From Gemmatimonadota bacterium (GTDB taxonomy: Bacteria > Gemmatimonadota > Gemmatimonadetes > Gemmatimonadales > Gemmatimonadaceae), in contig JAJPIS010000053.1 in the NCBI GenBank assembly GCA_021324635.1, positions 1 to 33,556 of the forward strand: a stretch of DNA of 33,556 nucleotides, written 5' to 3'. Below, piece by piece: positions 1-7,616 of this stretch; positions within the stretch are counted from its first letter, which is position 1, and each line of letters starts with the position of its first letter. Under the pieces are notes generated by a model. That model was not told the origin of the DNA and searched no databases. It was given only the letters and a program-made list of their open reading frames with translations. The position numbers and the translations under genes are program-made.

Positions 1-198
1 GCGGCCCGGGCGCCGGCGCTGGCGGCGCACCCCGGGGGGCGCCGAGGGGTCCGCACGGCGGCGGAGGCGCTGGTGGAGGGGGCGGGCGGGGCGGGCGGGG
101 CGGGCGAGGCAGCCGGGGCGGCGGGCGAGGCGGACGGTGATGCGGCCGATGACGCGGCCGGGGTGACGCGAAACCCCTACCGCGGTCTCCCGCGATAG
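1..198 (+). CDS. Possible C-terminal end of an unidentified gene (partial)
   Basis: Frame 1 is open from the window edge to a TAG at 196-198 and gives 65 residues. The first 26 or so look like an ordinary helical C-terminus (Ala, Arg and Leu with spaced charges). The rest is a Gly/Ala/Glu/Asp tail encoded partly by a G-rich repeat. Such Gly/Ala tails occur in other proteins of this window, which mildly supports coding. Too little is present to assign a family; a glycosyltransferase-type tail was considered but cannot be shown. In DNA this GC-rich an open frame of this length can arise by chance. Confidence 0.3.
   Translation, partial: AARAPALAAHPGGRRGVRTAAEALVEGAGGAGGAGEAAGAAGEADGDAADDAAGVTRNPYRGLPR
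82..106. repeat. G-rich 9-bp repeat at the window's left end
   Basis: The unit CGGGCGGGG recurs about three times, the last copy imperfect. Runs of three to four G separated by single C make a G-quadruplex possible on the plus strand. In frame it would encode Gly-Ala-Gly repeats. Confidence 0.6.
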
Positions 199-202
199 GG
201 GT
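173..202. repeat. 13-bp inverted repeat over a stop codon
   Basis: The arms 173-185 (ACCCCTACCGCGG) and 190-202 are complementary at 12 of 13 positions, with a 4-nt loop TCTC. The right arm contains the TAG that ends the partial frame at 196-198. No T-run follows, so it is not a classic intrinsic terminator. A transcript end hairpin is still the simplest reading. Confidence 0.6.
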
Positions 203-285
203 CGGAGCCCGACTCCGTCCTGCGTGCCGTCAGGCGTTGCAGACCGAAGCCGGACAGCGTCGCTGAATCCGACGACGGCCTGGAC

Positions 286-309
286 GACTCTGGCACTGAC
301 TCTGGCACT
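286..309. repeat. Perfect 12-bp tandem duplication
   Basis: GACTCTGGCACT occurs twice head to tail at 286-297 and 298-309, about 107 bases upstream of the AraC-type gene. It could be a paired protein-binding site or a simple slippage duplication. The rest of 199-415 shows no convincing promoter. Confidence 0.7.
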
Positions 310-415
310 AATGTAAGCCACGCCTCCGCCTGGCCTGTCACGCAGTCGGCGGTTCGGTGTCACGATCTGCGACGGTGGTCGCCAACCGTGACGGGCTCGA
401 CAGGACTCGCGTCCA

Positions 416-1426
416 GTGGGCATGGGCGTGATCGTGACCCTGCTCCCGCAACCGGGGCGGCTCCAGCGACTTCGGGCCGCCATCCGCGACCGCCACACGC
501 TCATGACGTGCGAGGACTGGAGCGCGGTCACGCGGACGTGCGAGACCGAGCCGGTCCATCTGGCGGTGCTGGATCTCTATGCCGACGGGCCGGCGAACTT
601 CGAGCGAGTCCGTGTCCTGAAGCTTCGATTTCCGCGGGTGGCGCTCATCGCCTACGTGAGCATCAACACGGAGCGGGCGCGCGACATGTTCGACGCCGGA
701 CGGTGCGGCCTGGACGGCCTGATCGTGGCCGACCTGGACGACGCCCCGGCGACGCTGCTCCTCCATGTCGAGAAGGCGGAAGCACGCAGCGTCGCCAGCG
801 TCCTGCGGCCCGCGATCGCCGGGCTCAAGCCGACCGTTCGCGATGCGGTGCTGGCTTCGGTCACGCGAGCGCACGAGCGGCTGACACCGGAGGCGTTCGC
901 CCGGCTGCTCGCCGTCCCGCGGCGCCTCCTGACCCGCCGGCTGACGGAGGCCGGCTTCCCCGCCCCGCACCGGCTTCTCACCTGGGGCCGCCTGATCGTC
1001 GCCGCCCACATGCTGGAAGACGAGCATCGGAGCGCCGACGGTGTGGCCCAGGTGCTCGACTTCCCCTCGGGGAGCGCCTTCCGGAACACCTGCCAGCGGT
1101 ACCTCCACGCCACGCCGCAGCAGATCCGCGATCGGGGTGGCGCCGCCCACGTGATCGCCATCTTCATGGCCGAAGTGCGGGGCCGTGGCGCCACGGCCGG
1201 CCCGGGACCCTCGGCCCCGACCGAGCCGAACGGGAACGGTGAGGACCCGACCGAGGATCGGGCCGCCGGGCACGGCGGGCACCCGGTCCACGCGGTTTAC
1301 CCGGCCCACCCGGTCCACCCCGGCCAGGCCCCCCGGCGGACGCCCGCCCGACTGGCGGCGATCGGCGGCCCGTTCCCCGGCCCGGGCGCGGGCGGGACGG
1401 ACGGGGGCTCGCCGGACGAGAGCTGA
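416..1426 (+). CDS. Pseudo-receiver / AraC-type DNA-binding regulator
   Basis: Residues 40-120 resemble a response-regulator receiver fold: a hydrophobic strand leads into Asp53 (VLDLY), and later strands follow the receiver pattern. The conserved Lys near the end of the domain is absent (LIVADLDD), so phosphorylation is doubtful. Residues 150-243 are an AraC-type double helix-turn-helix, including a LTRRLTEAGF helix and the typical end FRNTCQRYLHATPQQIR. The last 90 residues are Pro/Gly-rich with five His (286, 289, 292, 298, 301) in GHGGHPVHAVYPAHPVHP. The GTG start at 416 has a weak AGGA at 402-405; ATG 422 is an alternative. It probably regulates transcription, with unknown targets; the downstream coaE region is one candidate because of the 10-bp array at 1477. 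Confidence 0.8.
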   Translation: MGMGVIVTLLPQPGRLQRLRAAIRDRHTLMTCEDWSAVTRTCETEPVHLAVLDLYADGPANFERVRVLKLRFPRVALIAYVSINTERARDMFDAGRCGLDGLIVADLDDAPATLLLHVEKAEARSVASVLRPAIAGLKPTVRDAVLASVTRAHERLTPEAFARLLAVPRRLLTRRLTEAGFPAPHRLLTWGRLIVAAHMLEDEHRSADGVAQVLDFPSGSAFRNTCQRYLHATPQQIRDRGGAAHVIAIFMAEVRGRGATAGPGPSAPTEPNGNGEDPTEDRAAGHGGHPVHAVYPAHPVHPGQAPRRTPARLAAIGGPFPGPGAGGTDGGSPDES

Positions 1427-1476
1427 GCCAGCGGCCGCAGCGGCGCCCGCGCCCGCCGGGACCGCCACGGCGGAGC

Positions 1477-1526
1477 GCATCCGAACGCATCCGAGTGCAT
1501 CCCGGCACAGCCGAGCACATCTGACG
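1477..1526. repeat. Degenerate 10-bp phased array upstream of coaE
   Basis: Five consecutive 10-bp units can be read: GCATCCGAAC, GCATCCGAGT, GCATCCCGGC, ACAGCCGAGC, ACATCTGACG. The first two differ at two positions and the later ones drift. A 10-bp period places every unit on the same face of the helix. It lies in the 271-nt gap between the regulator and coaE. Function is unknown; the rest of that gap shows nothing else clear apart from an AT-richer TAGATT at 1550-1555. Confidence 0.55.
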
Positions 1527-1697
1527 CGGGCGTAAACGGGCTGGTGGTGTAGATTATGTCCCGGCGCCGTCGATCCGCCCCGGCCGTTGTCTCCAGAAGT
1601 CACGCCGGGTGGACGTGCGCGCCCTCGCCGGCGCGCGCGGTCGGCAGGGAGCGTGGCGGCGAGCAGTGCCTTCCATCACCCGGCACCGAGGAATCCT

Positions 1698-2327
1698 GTG
1701 ACGCTGGTCGTCGGCCTGACGGGAAATATCGCCAGCGGGAAATCGACCGCCGCCGGGCGACTTCGAGCGTTGGGCGCGACGGTCATCGACGCGGACGTCC
1801 TCGCCCGACAGGCGGTCGAGGCGGGTACCCCCGCCCTCCAGCGTATCGCCGAGCGCTGGGGCGCGGACGTCATCGCGCCGACCGGCGTCCTCGACCGGGC
1901 GGCGCTCCGACGCCGCGTCTTTCACGATCACGAGGAGCTCGAGGAGCTCAACCGGATCGTGCATCCCGCCGTCACGCGCCTCCGCGACGAGCAGGTGGCG
2001 CAGGCACGCGCGCGCGGCGAGCGCGTGATCGTGTGCGATATTCCGCTCCTGTTCGAGCGGCGGCTGGTCGATGAGTTCGATCGCATCGTGCTCGTCGACG
2101 CGCCACGACCGCTCCGCCTCGAGCGTCTCGTGCACGATCGCGGATTGCAGGAAACCGAGGCGCTCGACATGATCACCGCGCAGATGCCCGCTGAGCTCAA
2201 GCGTGCGCGTGCCGACTTCGTCATCGACAACACCGGCACGCTGGCCGATCTCGACGCCAGGGTGGACGAGGTGTGGGCGGAGCTCACGCGCGAGGCCGAT
2301 CACCTCCCGGCGCCGATGACCGCCTGA
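1698..2327 (+). CDS. coaE: Dephospho-CoA kinase
   Basis: It phosphorylates the 3'-hydroxyl of dephospho-CoA with ATP, the last step of coenzyme A synthesis, in the cytosol. The P-loop GLTGNIASGKST is at residues 6-17, followed by VIDAD at 29-33, the VHPAV segment, VCDIPLLFE and the C-terminal QMPAELKRARADFVIDNTG, all typical of CoaE. The length of 209 residues matches the family (about 200). I chose GTG 1698 because the family begins a few residues before the P-loop. A longer frame from 1587 adds an Arg/Ala-rich stretch with no family support. gcvH follows 32 nt downstream in the same direction. Confidence 0.93.
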   Translation: MTLVVGLTGNIASGKSTAAGRLRALGATVIDADVLARQAVEAGTPALQRIAERWGADVIAPTGVLDRAALRRRVFHDHEELEELNRIVHPAVTRLRDEQVAQARARGERVIVCDIPLLFERRLVDEFDRIVLVDAPRPLRLERLVHDRGLQETEALDMITAQMPAELKRARADFVIDNTGTLADLDARVDEVWAELTREADHLPAPMTA

Positions 2328-2359
2328 CGCGCGTTCACGACTCGACCACTCTCCCTCGC

Positions 2360-2752
2360 ATGGCCAACATCCCTGACGACCTCCTGTACACGACCGAGCA
2401 CGAATACGTCCGCTTCACGCCCGACGGGTTGGCGGTCGTCGGCATCACCGACTACGCCCAGGGGGAGCTCGGCGACATCGTGTACGTCGAGCTGCCGAAG
2501 ATCGGGACGACCCTGGGCGCGCACGACGTGTTCGGCACCGTCGAGGCCGTAAAGGCAGTGTCGGAGCTCTTCACACCGGTGGCCGGTGAGGCCGTGGCCG
2601 TGAACGAGCGGCTCGACAAGGAGCCGTCGCTCATCAACACCGACCCGTACGGCGACGGGTGGATGATCCGGATCAGGCCGACCGCCAGCGGCGCGCAGGC
2701 ACGCCAGGGCCTGATCTCCCCGACGGAGTACGCCGCACACGTCGGAGCCTGA
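2360..2752 (+). CDS. gcvH: Glycine cleavage system H protein
   Basis: This is the lipoyl carrier that shuttles the aminomethyl group between the P, T and L proteins of glycine cleavage. It has 130 residues, the usual length. The acceptor Lys65 sits in VEAVKAVSELFTPVAGE, the GcvH form of the lipoylation loop. N-terminal YTTEHEYVRF and C-terminal NTDPYGDGWMIRI are also characteristic. ATG 2360 gives the standard N-terminus; no Shine-Dalgarno is visible. The genes for P and T proteins are not in the window; an Lpd that could act as L protein is at 25286. The next gene, 67 nt on, is a LipM-type enzyme that could modify Lys65. Confidence 0.96.
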   Translation: MANIPDDLLYTTEHEYVRFTPDGLAVVGITDYAQGELGDIVYVELPKIGTTLGAHDVFGTVEAVKAVSELFTPVAGEAVAVNERLDKEPSLINTDPYGDGWMIRIRPTASGAQARQGLISPTEYAAHVGA

Positions 2753-2819
2753 CGGTCCGCCGGGGCGGGGCGGGGCCGACGTCCTCGACCCGACGGAGGC
2801 GGAAGACCCGGCGCCCGTC

Positions 2820-3668
2820 GTGGGCAGAGGCGATCGGCCGGGGCTGCTCGCCCGGTTTCCGCGATGGCGGGTGCTGGAGGCCGGGGCGTCCGGTGACGGG
2901 GCCGGCAACATGGCCCTGGATCACGCACTGCTCCGCCATGCCGCGGCGACGGGCGAGGCCGTGCTCCGGGTCTATCGGTGGCGGCGGCCGACGATCTCCT
3001 TTGGCCGCCACCAGCCCGCGCGCGATGTCTACGACCGGGAGCGTCTCGCGGCGGCCGGACTGGACGTCGTCCGCCGGCCGACGGGTGGGCGAGCCGTCGT
3101 GCACGACCGCGAGCTGACGTACAGCGTCGTGGCCCCGCTGTGTCCCGACGTCGACCGCGCGATCCGCGTGCGCGACCTGTACGGGTCGATCAACGGACTG
3201 CTCGTCCGTGCCCTCCGGCGACTCGGGGTCCCGGCCGCCCTGGCGGCCGGGGCCCAGAGGTCGTCCAATCGGGGACCAACCGCCGTGGGACCCACCGCCA
3301 CCCCCTGTTTCGACATCGCCACGGAAGGCGAGGTCGTGGCGCTCGGCCGCAAGCTGGTCGGCAGCGCCCAGTGGCGTGAAGGGCACGCCGTGCTCCAGCA
3401 CGGCTCGATCCTGATCGACGACGATCAGCACCGCCTGACCGCGGTGACCCGAGCCCCGACGTGCCCCGAGCCGGTCGCGACGCTCCGGAATCTCCTGGGG
3501 CGAGCGCCGGAGGTCTCCGAGATCACGGCCGCCCTGGTGCGGACACTCGGGGAGAGTCTCCCGGTCGGCACTCGACTGTCGCCGCTCGACCCGGCCCGCG
3601 AGCCGCTTCCGGAGCTCGAGATCCTTCGCGCGCATTACGCGGACGAGCGATGGACCTGGGGCCGCTGA
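2820..3668 (+). CDS. lipM: Octanoyl-[acyl-carrier-protein]:protein N-octanoyltransferase, LipM type
   Basis: It is a biotin/lipoate ligase-fold enzyme expected to move octanoyl from ACP to a lipoyl-domain lysine. Visible family marks are WRVLEAG..NMALDHALL (16-38), RRPTGGRAVVHD (85-96), Cys163 in PCFDI, GRKLVGSAQ with Lys178, LQHGSIL and a C-terminal ADERWTWGR. The Cys before FD and the QHGSI segment fit LipM (the Bacillus subtilis enzyme that acts on GcvH) better than ATP-using LplA, which lacks that Cys. Position right after gcvH supports a GcvH-directed role (inference). Residues about 143-162 are a Gly/Ser/Thr-rich insertion just before the catalytic Cys. GTG 2820 is chosen because it is the only start upstream of the conserved WRVLEAG. 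A lipoate-protein ligase or LipL-type amidotransferase remains possible. Confidence 0.82.
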   Translation: MGRGDRPGLLARFPRWRVLEAGASGDGAGNMALDHALLRHAAATGEAVLRVYRWRRPTISFGRHQPARDVYDRERLAAAGLDVVRRPTGGRAVVHDRELTYSVVAPLCPDVDRAIRVRDLYGSINGLLVRALRRLGVPAALAAGAQRSSNRGPTAVGPTATPCFDIATEGEVVALGRKLVGSAQWREGHAVLQHGSILIDDDQHRLTAVTRAPTCPEPVATLRNLLGRAPEVSEITAALVRTLGESLPVGTRLSPLDPAREPLPELEILRAHYADERWTWGR

Positions 3669-3734
3669 TCGGGGTGGGGTGCTTGCCGAGAGCCGGAATC
3701 GGCCAGCATCGTTGAACGGCGCCCCGCGCCACGC

Positions 3735-5609
3735 ATGGCAGACAGCGGCGACGCCGGCCCCGCGCCGGGCGTGACGATCGGCGGACTGGGGCCGTCGTTT
3801 GTTGCCCCTCTCCCGATTTCGATGCCGCCAGCTTCTGTCCGACCCATCGTGCCCGCGAGCTCGTGCCACCCGCGGGTCGCGTCTCCCGCTCCCCTCCCGA
3901 TCGCCCGCGCCGGTGGGCGCGCCGGTGGTCGCGCGCGCCGCGTCGTGTGCGCCGCGCTCATGGTCCTCGGGGCCGGGTGCGGTGGCAGCGGAGGGATCAG
4001 CGCCGGCCGCGCGGATGCGGGTGGCACGATCGTCGTCGCGCTGGCCGCGGACGTCAGGAACTTGCTTCCGGCGTATGCGATCTCGACCCAGGACCAGATG
4101 GTGGCCGACCTGATGTTCGACCGGCTCGCCGATCCCGGCGACTCACTCAACACGGTCGGCGACCGCGGGTTCCTGCCGCGCCTCGCCGAGCGTTGGAGCT
4201 GGAGCGCCGATTCGCTGTCGATCACCTTCCACCTCGATCCTCGGGCCCGGTGGCACGATGGCGTTCCGGTCCGCGCCACGGACGTCCGGTTCACCTACCG
4301 CCTGTTCACGGACACGACGGCGGCGGTCCCGGCCGCCTCGCAGCTCGCGGCGATCGACTCGGTGACCACGCCGGACTCGCTGACGGCGACGTTCTGGTTC
4401 AAGCACCGGTATCCCGAGCAGTTCTTCGACGCGACGTACCAGATGCACATCTGCCCGGAGCACCTGCTGCGGGGCATCCCGACGAGCGCGCTCCTCGCCT
4501 CGGCGTTCAGCAAGCACCCGGTCGGCGATGGCCAGTTCCGGTTCGCGTCGTGGACCCCGGGGTCCGCCCTCGAGCTGGTGGCCGACACCATGAACTACCG
4601 CGGGCGCCCGAAGCTCGACCGTGTCATCCTGAGCATCTCGCCCAACTACGGCGCGGCGATGGCCAAGCTGCTCGCCGGCGACGCGGACCTCTTCGAGTCG
4701 GTCCATCCCGACAACCTGAGCGAGGTGCGCCGCCGCCCCGACCTCACGACCATTCCGTACGACGATCCGTCCTACGGCTTCCTCTGGTTCAACTTGCGCA
4801 CGGCCAAGGGCACGCGACCGCATCCGCTGTTCGCCGACCGTGATCTGCGCCGCGCCCTCTCGATGGCGATCGACCGCGCCGCGATCGTGCGCAACGTCTT
4901 CGACACGCTGGCGTACGTCCCGCCGGGCCCCTTCCCGCGCGGCGCATCGAACGCCGACCCGAGCGCGCCGGCGCTTCCCTACGACACCATGCGCGCCGAC
5001 AGGCTCCTCGACTCCGCAGGGTGGCGCCGCGGCTCCGACGGCATCCGCCGCAAGGGCGCCCGTGAGCTGGCATTCACGCTCAGCGTTCCGACGTCGAGCA
5101 AGACGCGGCAGCAGATCGCGGTCCTCATCCAGGACCAACTGGCGCACGTCGGCGCGCGGGTGACCGTCGACCCCATGGAGATGCCCGTGTTGATGCAGCG
5201 CCTGGAAGGGCATGACTTCGATGCCGTCCTCCAGAATTGGCGGACGGATGGCGCGATGGACGACCTGCGGCAGACCTGGACGACGGACGCGGTGCGGCAC
5301 GGCGCGAACTACGGGGACTACGCGAACCCGACGTTCGACGCGCTCGTGGACAGCGCGCTCACGACGAGCGACCCGGCGCGCGTGCACGAGCTGCTGCACC
5401 GGGCGTACACGATCCTCGACAACGATGCGCCCGCCGTCTGGCTCTACCAGCCCCGCCTCGTCGCCGGCGTGCACCGCCGCCTGCATCACGCGCCATTCCG
5501 GCCGGACGCCTGGTGGGCGCATCTCGCCGACTGGTCGGTGCCGGTCGCTGATCGGCTGCCCCGCGACAACATCGGCCTGACGGCCCGCACCACCGCCCAG
5601 GCACAGTGA
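3735..5609 (+). CDS. Peptide/nickel-type ABC transporter substrate-binding protein (family 5)
   Basis: It is an extracytoplasmic binding protein of the SBP_bac_5 (DppA/OppA) family that captures oligopeptides or similar ligands. Marks are RWSWSADSLSITFHLDPRARWHDGVPVRATDVRFTYR (family signature, around residues 150-190), LRRALSMAIDRAAIV and the long C-terminal lobe. A hydrophobic stretch ending in MVLGAGCGG puts a possible lipid-anchor Cys at residue 82; the box is imperfect because -3 is Gly. From ATG 3735 the signal would lie unusually far in, so ATG 3822 or GTG 3849 may be the true start. It heads the dpp-like operon; permease dppB follows after 34 nt. The ligand cannot be told from sequence. 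Confidence 0.9.
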   Translation: MADSGDAGPAPGVTIGGLGPSFVAPLPISMPPASVRPIVPASSCHPRVASPAPLPIARAGGRAGGRARRVVCAALMVLGAGCGGSGGISAGRADAGGTIVVALAADVRNLLPAYAISTQDQMVADLMFDRLADPGDSLNTVGDRGFLPRLAERWSWSADSLSITFHLDPRARWHDGVPVRATDVRFTYRLFTDTTAAVPAASQLAAIDSVTTPDSLTATFWFKHRYPEQFFDATYQMHICPEHLLRGIPTSALLASAFSKHPVGDGQFRFASWTPGSALELVADTMNYRGRPKLDRVILSISPNYGAAMAKLLAGDADLFESVHPDNLSEVRRRPDLTTIPYDDPSYGFLWFNLRTAKGTRPHPLFADRDLRRALSMAIDRAAIVRNVFDTLAYVPPGPFPRGASNADPSAPALPYDTMRADRLLDSAGWRRGSDGIRRKGARELAFTLSVPTSSKTRQQIAVLIQDQLAHVGARVTVDPMEMPVLMQRLEGHDFDAVLQNWRTDGAMDDLRQTWTTDAVRHGANYGDYANPTFDALVDSALTTSDPARVHELLHRAYTILDNDAPAVWLYQPRLVAGVHRRLHHAPFRPDAWWAHLADWSVPVADRLPRDNIGLTARTTAQAQ

Positions 5610-5643
5610 CCGCCGGACCCGGCTGACCCTCGCGGGCAGGCCC

Positions 5644-6660
5644 GTGCGCTCCTTCGTCGTTCGCCGACTGGTGCAGGCGGTCACGGTTGCCGCCGCGGTG
5701 ACGACGCTGACGTTCGTGCTGATTCACCTCGCGCCCGGCGATCCGCTCGCCGGGACGATGGATGATCCCCGGATCGCGCCGAGCGTGCGGGCGCACTGGC
5801 GGCAGGTGTACGGTCTGGACCGTCCCCTCCCCGTGCAGTACGTGCGCTTCCTGACCGGGGTGGCGCGCGGCGATCTCGGGTTCTCGGTCTCCTACAACGA
5901 GCCGGTGATCGCCGTGATCCGTCGCGCGGTGCCGAATACTCTGATGCTCGCCGGCACGGCGCTCGTCCTCAGCTTTGCGGCCGGGATCCTGATCGCCGTG
6001 ATCCAGGTGCGGCGCGAGGGCACGCTGACGGATCGCGCGCTGGGGGCCATCTCGCTGGGCCTCTACTCCCTCCCCGATTTCTGGCTGGCCCAGGTCGCGC
6101 TGCTCGCCTTTTCCTACTGGCTGCCGATCTTTCCGGCTGGCGGGACGATCGATCCGGTGATCCATCCGTACCTCGGGCCCGCGGCGGCGGCCCTCGACCG
6201 GGTGAGGCACCTGGTGTTGCCGGCGGTGACGCTCGCCGCCCTCACGGCGGCCTGGATCGCCCGCTTCCAGCGGGCGGCGCTGCTCGACGTGGCGGCCGAC
6301 GACTACCTCCGGACGGCACGCGCCAAGGGACTGTCCGAGTGGACGATCCTCGTGCGGCACGCGCTCCGGAACGCGCTCCTGCCGGTGATCACCCTCTTCG
6401 GTCTCTCGCTCTCCGCTTTCGTGAGCGGCGCGGTGTTCGTCGAGAAGGTGTTCGGCTGGCCCGGCATCGGGTCGGTGGCGGTGGACGCGGTCGGCGCGCG
6501 AGATTACCCGGTGATCATTGCCTGTACCATCATTGGCAGCATCCTGGTGGCGGCGGGAAGCCTGATCGCCGACCTGCTCTACATGCTGGCCGATCCGCGG
6601 CTGCGTCGCGCCGAGGGCGATGCCGACGGTGGGGCGACTTCCGCCGTGGCCGGCGCGTGA
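5644..6660 (+). CDS. dppB: ABC transporter permease, DppB/OppB type
   Basis: This inner-membrane subunit has 338 residues and about six membrane helices. The N-terminal RRLVQAVTVAAAVTTLTFVLIHLAPGDP is the classic DppB first helix. The coupling (EAA) loop is DDYLRTARAKGLSEWTILVRHALRNALLPV. VFVEKVFGWPGIGSVAVDAV and the closing ADLLYMLADPRLR are also family-typical. GTG 5644 gives the standard N-terminus. It forms the pore with the next gene, dppC, whose start overlaps its stop codon. The name follows family resemblance; the transported ligand is not known. Confidence 0.93.
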   Translation: MRSFVVRRLVQAVTVAAAVTTLTFVLIHLAPGDPLAGTMDDPRIAPSVRAHWRQVYGLDRPLPVQYVRFLTGVARGDLGFSVSYNEPVIAVIRRAVPNTLMLAGTALVLSFAAGILIAVIQVRREGTLTDRALGAISLGLYSLPDFWLAQVALLAFSYWLPIFPAGGTIDPVIHPYLGPAAAALDRVRHLVLPAVTLAALTAAWIARFQRAALLDVAADDYLRTARAKGLSEWTILVRHALRNALLPVITLFGLSLSAFVSGAVFVEKVFGWPGIGSVAVDAVGARDYPVIIACTIIGSILVAAGSLIADLLYMLADPRLRRAEGDADGGATSAVAGA

Positions 6661-7616
6661 CGGTGACCCGGCCCAGCGAGCGGGGTGGGGCCGTATGGGT
6701 GCCCGTCGGGCCGCGGGACGCTGCGCCCCCCGAGCGCGAGCGGCGACGTCCGGCATACGGGCCCTGGCGCGCCCTGTGGCGGCGCTATCGGCGCGATCAG
6801 GGGGCGGTGGTTGGGCTCGCGGTGTTGGCCACCATCGCCGCGATCATCATTGCCGCCCCGCTCCTCGCGGCCTATCCGCCGGATGTCCCGCTCGACATCA
6901 TCGCCCTCAAGAGCCAGCCGCCGTCGTGGCTCCACCCACTCGGCACCGATCCGGTGAGCCGCGATGTGCTGAGTCGGGTCCTCTACGGCGGCCGCGTGTC
7001 GCTCGCGATCGCGGTCCTCGCGGCGCTCACCGCCGCGACCGTGGGTACGCTCTACGGCGCGATCGCCGGCTACGCGGGCGGGGCGGTCGACGCCATCATG
7101 ATGCGTGTGACCGACGCGTGTCTCTCGATCCCGCGCGTGCTCCTCCTCCTGACCGTCGCCGCACTCTGGGGCCGCCTCTCGATCGGGGGGCTCGTGCTGG
7201 TGCTCGGCTTCACCGGGTGGTTCGGCGTGAGTCGCATCGTGCGCGGTGAGGTGCTGGCCCTCCGCGATCGTGAGTGGGCGATCGCCGCTCGGGCACTCGG
7301 CGCCGGAGCGACGCGCACGCTCCTCCGGCACATCCTGCCAAATGTGGCATCACCGATCATCGTCGCGATCGCCCTCGGCATCGGCAACGTCATCCTGCTC
7401 GAGGCCGGGCTGTCGTTCTTCGGGGTCGGCGTCCAGCCGCCGCAGGCGAGTTGGGGCACGATCATGCAGGACGGCGCCGATCAGGTGCGTGCCCTCTGGT
7501 GGCTCACCGTCTTCCCGGGCCTGGCGATCGTCACGACGGTGATGGCGGTCCATGCCGTCGCCGATGGCCTGCGGCGCGCCGCCGACCCGCGATCCGGGTA
7601 CGGCGCCAGGCCGTGA
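6657..7616 (+). CDS. dppC: ABC transporter permease, DppC/OppC type
   Basis: It is the second permease subunit. An N-terminal basic stretch (WRALWRRYRRDQGAVVGLAVL) leads into the first helix, then HPLGTDPVSRDVLSRVLYGGRVSLAIAV, a DppC hallmark. The EAA loop is REWAIAARALGAGATRTLLRHILPNVASPIIV, followed by EAGLSFFGVGVQPPQASWGTIMQDG. GTG 6657 is chosen because it overlaps the dppB TGA in the tetranucleotide GTGA, and the same arrangement recurs at the next two junctions. The length of 319 residues is normal. The long open frame upstream inside dppB is out of the family pattern. Confidence 0.93.
   Translation: MTVTRPSERGGAVWVPVGPRDAAPPERERRRPAYGPWRALWRRYRRDQGAVVGLAVLATIAAIIIAAPLLAAYPPDVPLDIIALKSQPPSWLHPLGTDPVSRDVLSRVLYGGRVSLAIAVLAALTAATVGTLYGAIAGYAGGAVDAIMMRVTDACLSIPRVLLLLTVAALWGRLSIGGLVLVLGFTGWFGVSRIVRGEVLALRDREWAIAARALGAGATRTLLRHILPNVASPIIVAIALGIGNVILLEAGLSFFGVGVQPPQASWGTIMQDGADQVRALWWLTVFPGLAIVTTVMAVHAVADGLRRAADPRSGYGARP

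Noticed and set aside
286-309. Sigma-54 promoter (TGGCAC elements)
   Set aside because: The required GC dinucleotide at the -12 position is missing at the right spacing, and the TGGCAC copies are explained by the tandem duplication.
1550-1555. TAGATT as the -10 box of coaE
   Set aside because: No -35 at a usable distance; CTGACG at 1521 is 23 nt away. It remains possible but is too weak to list as a site.
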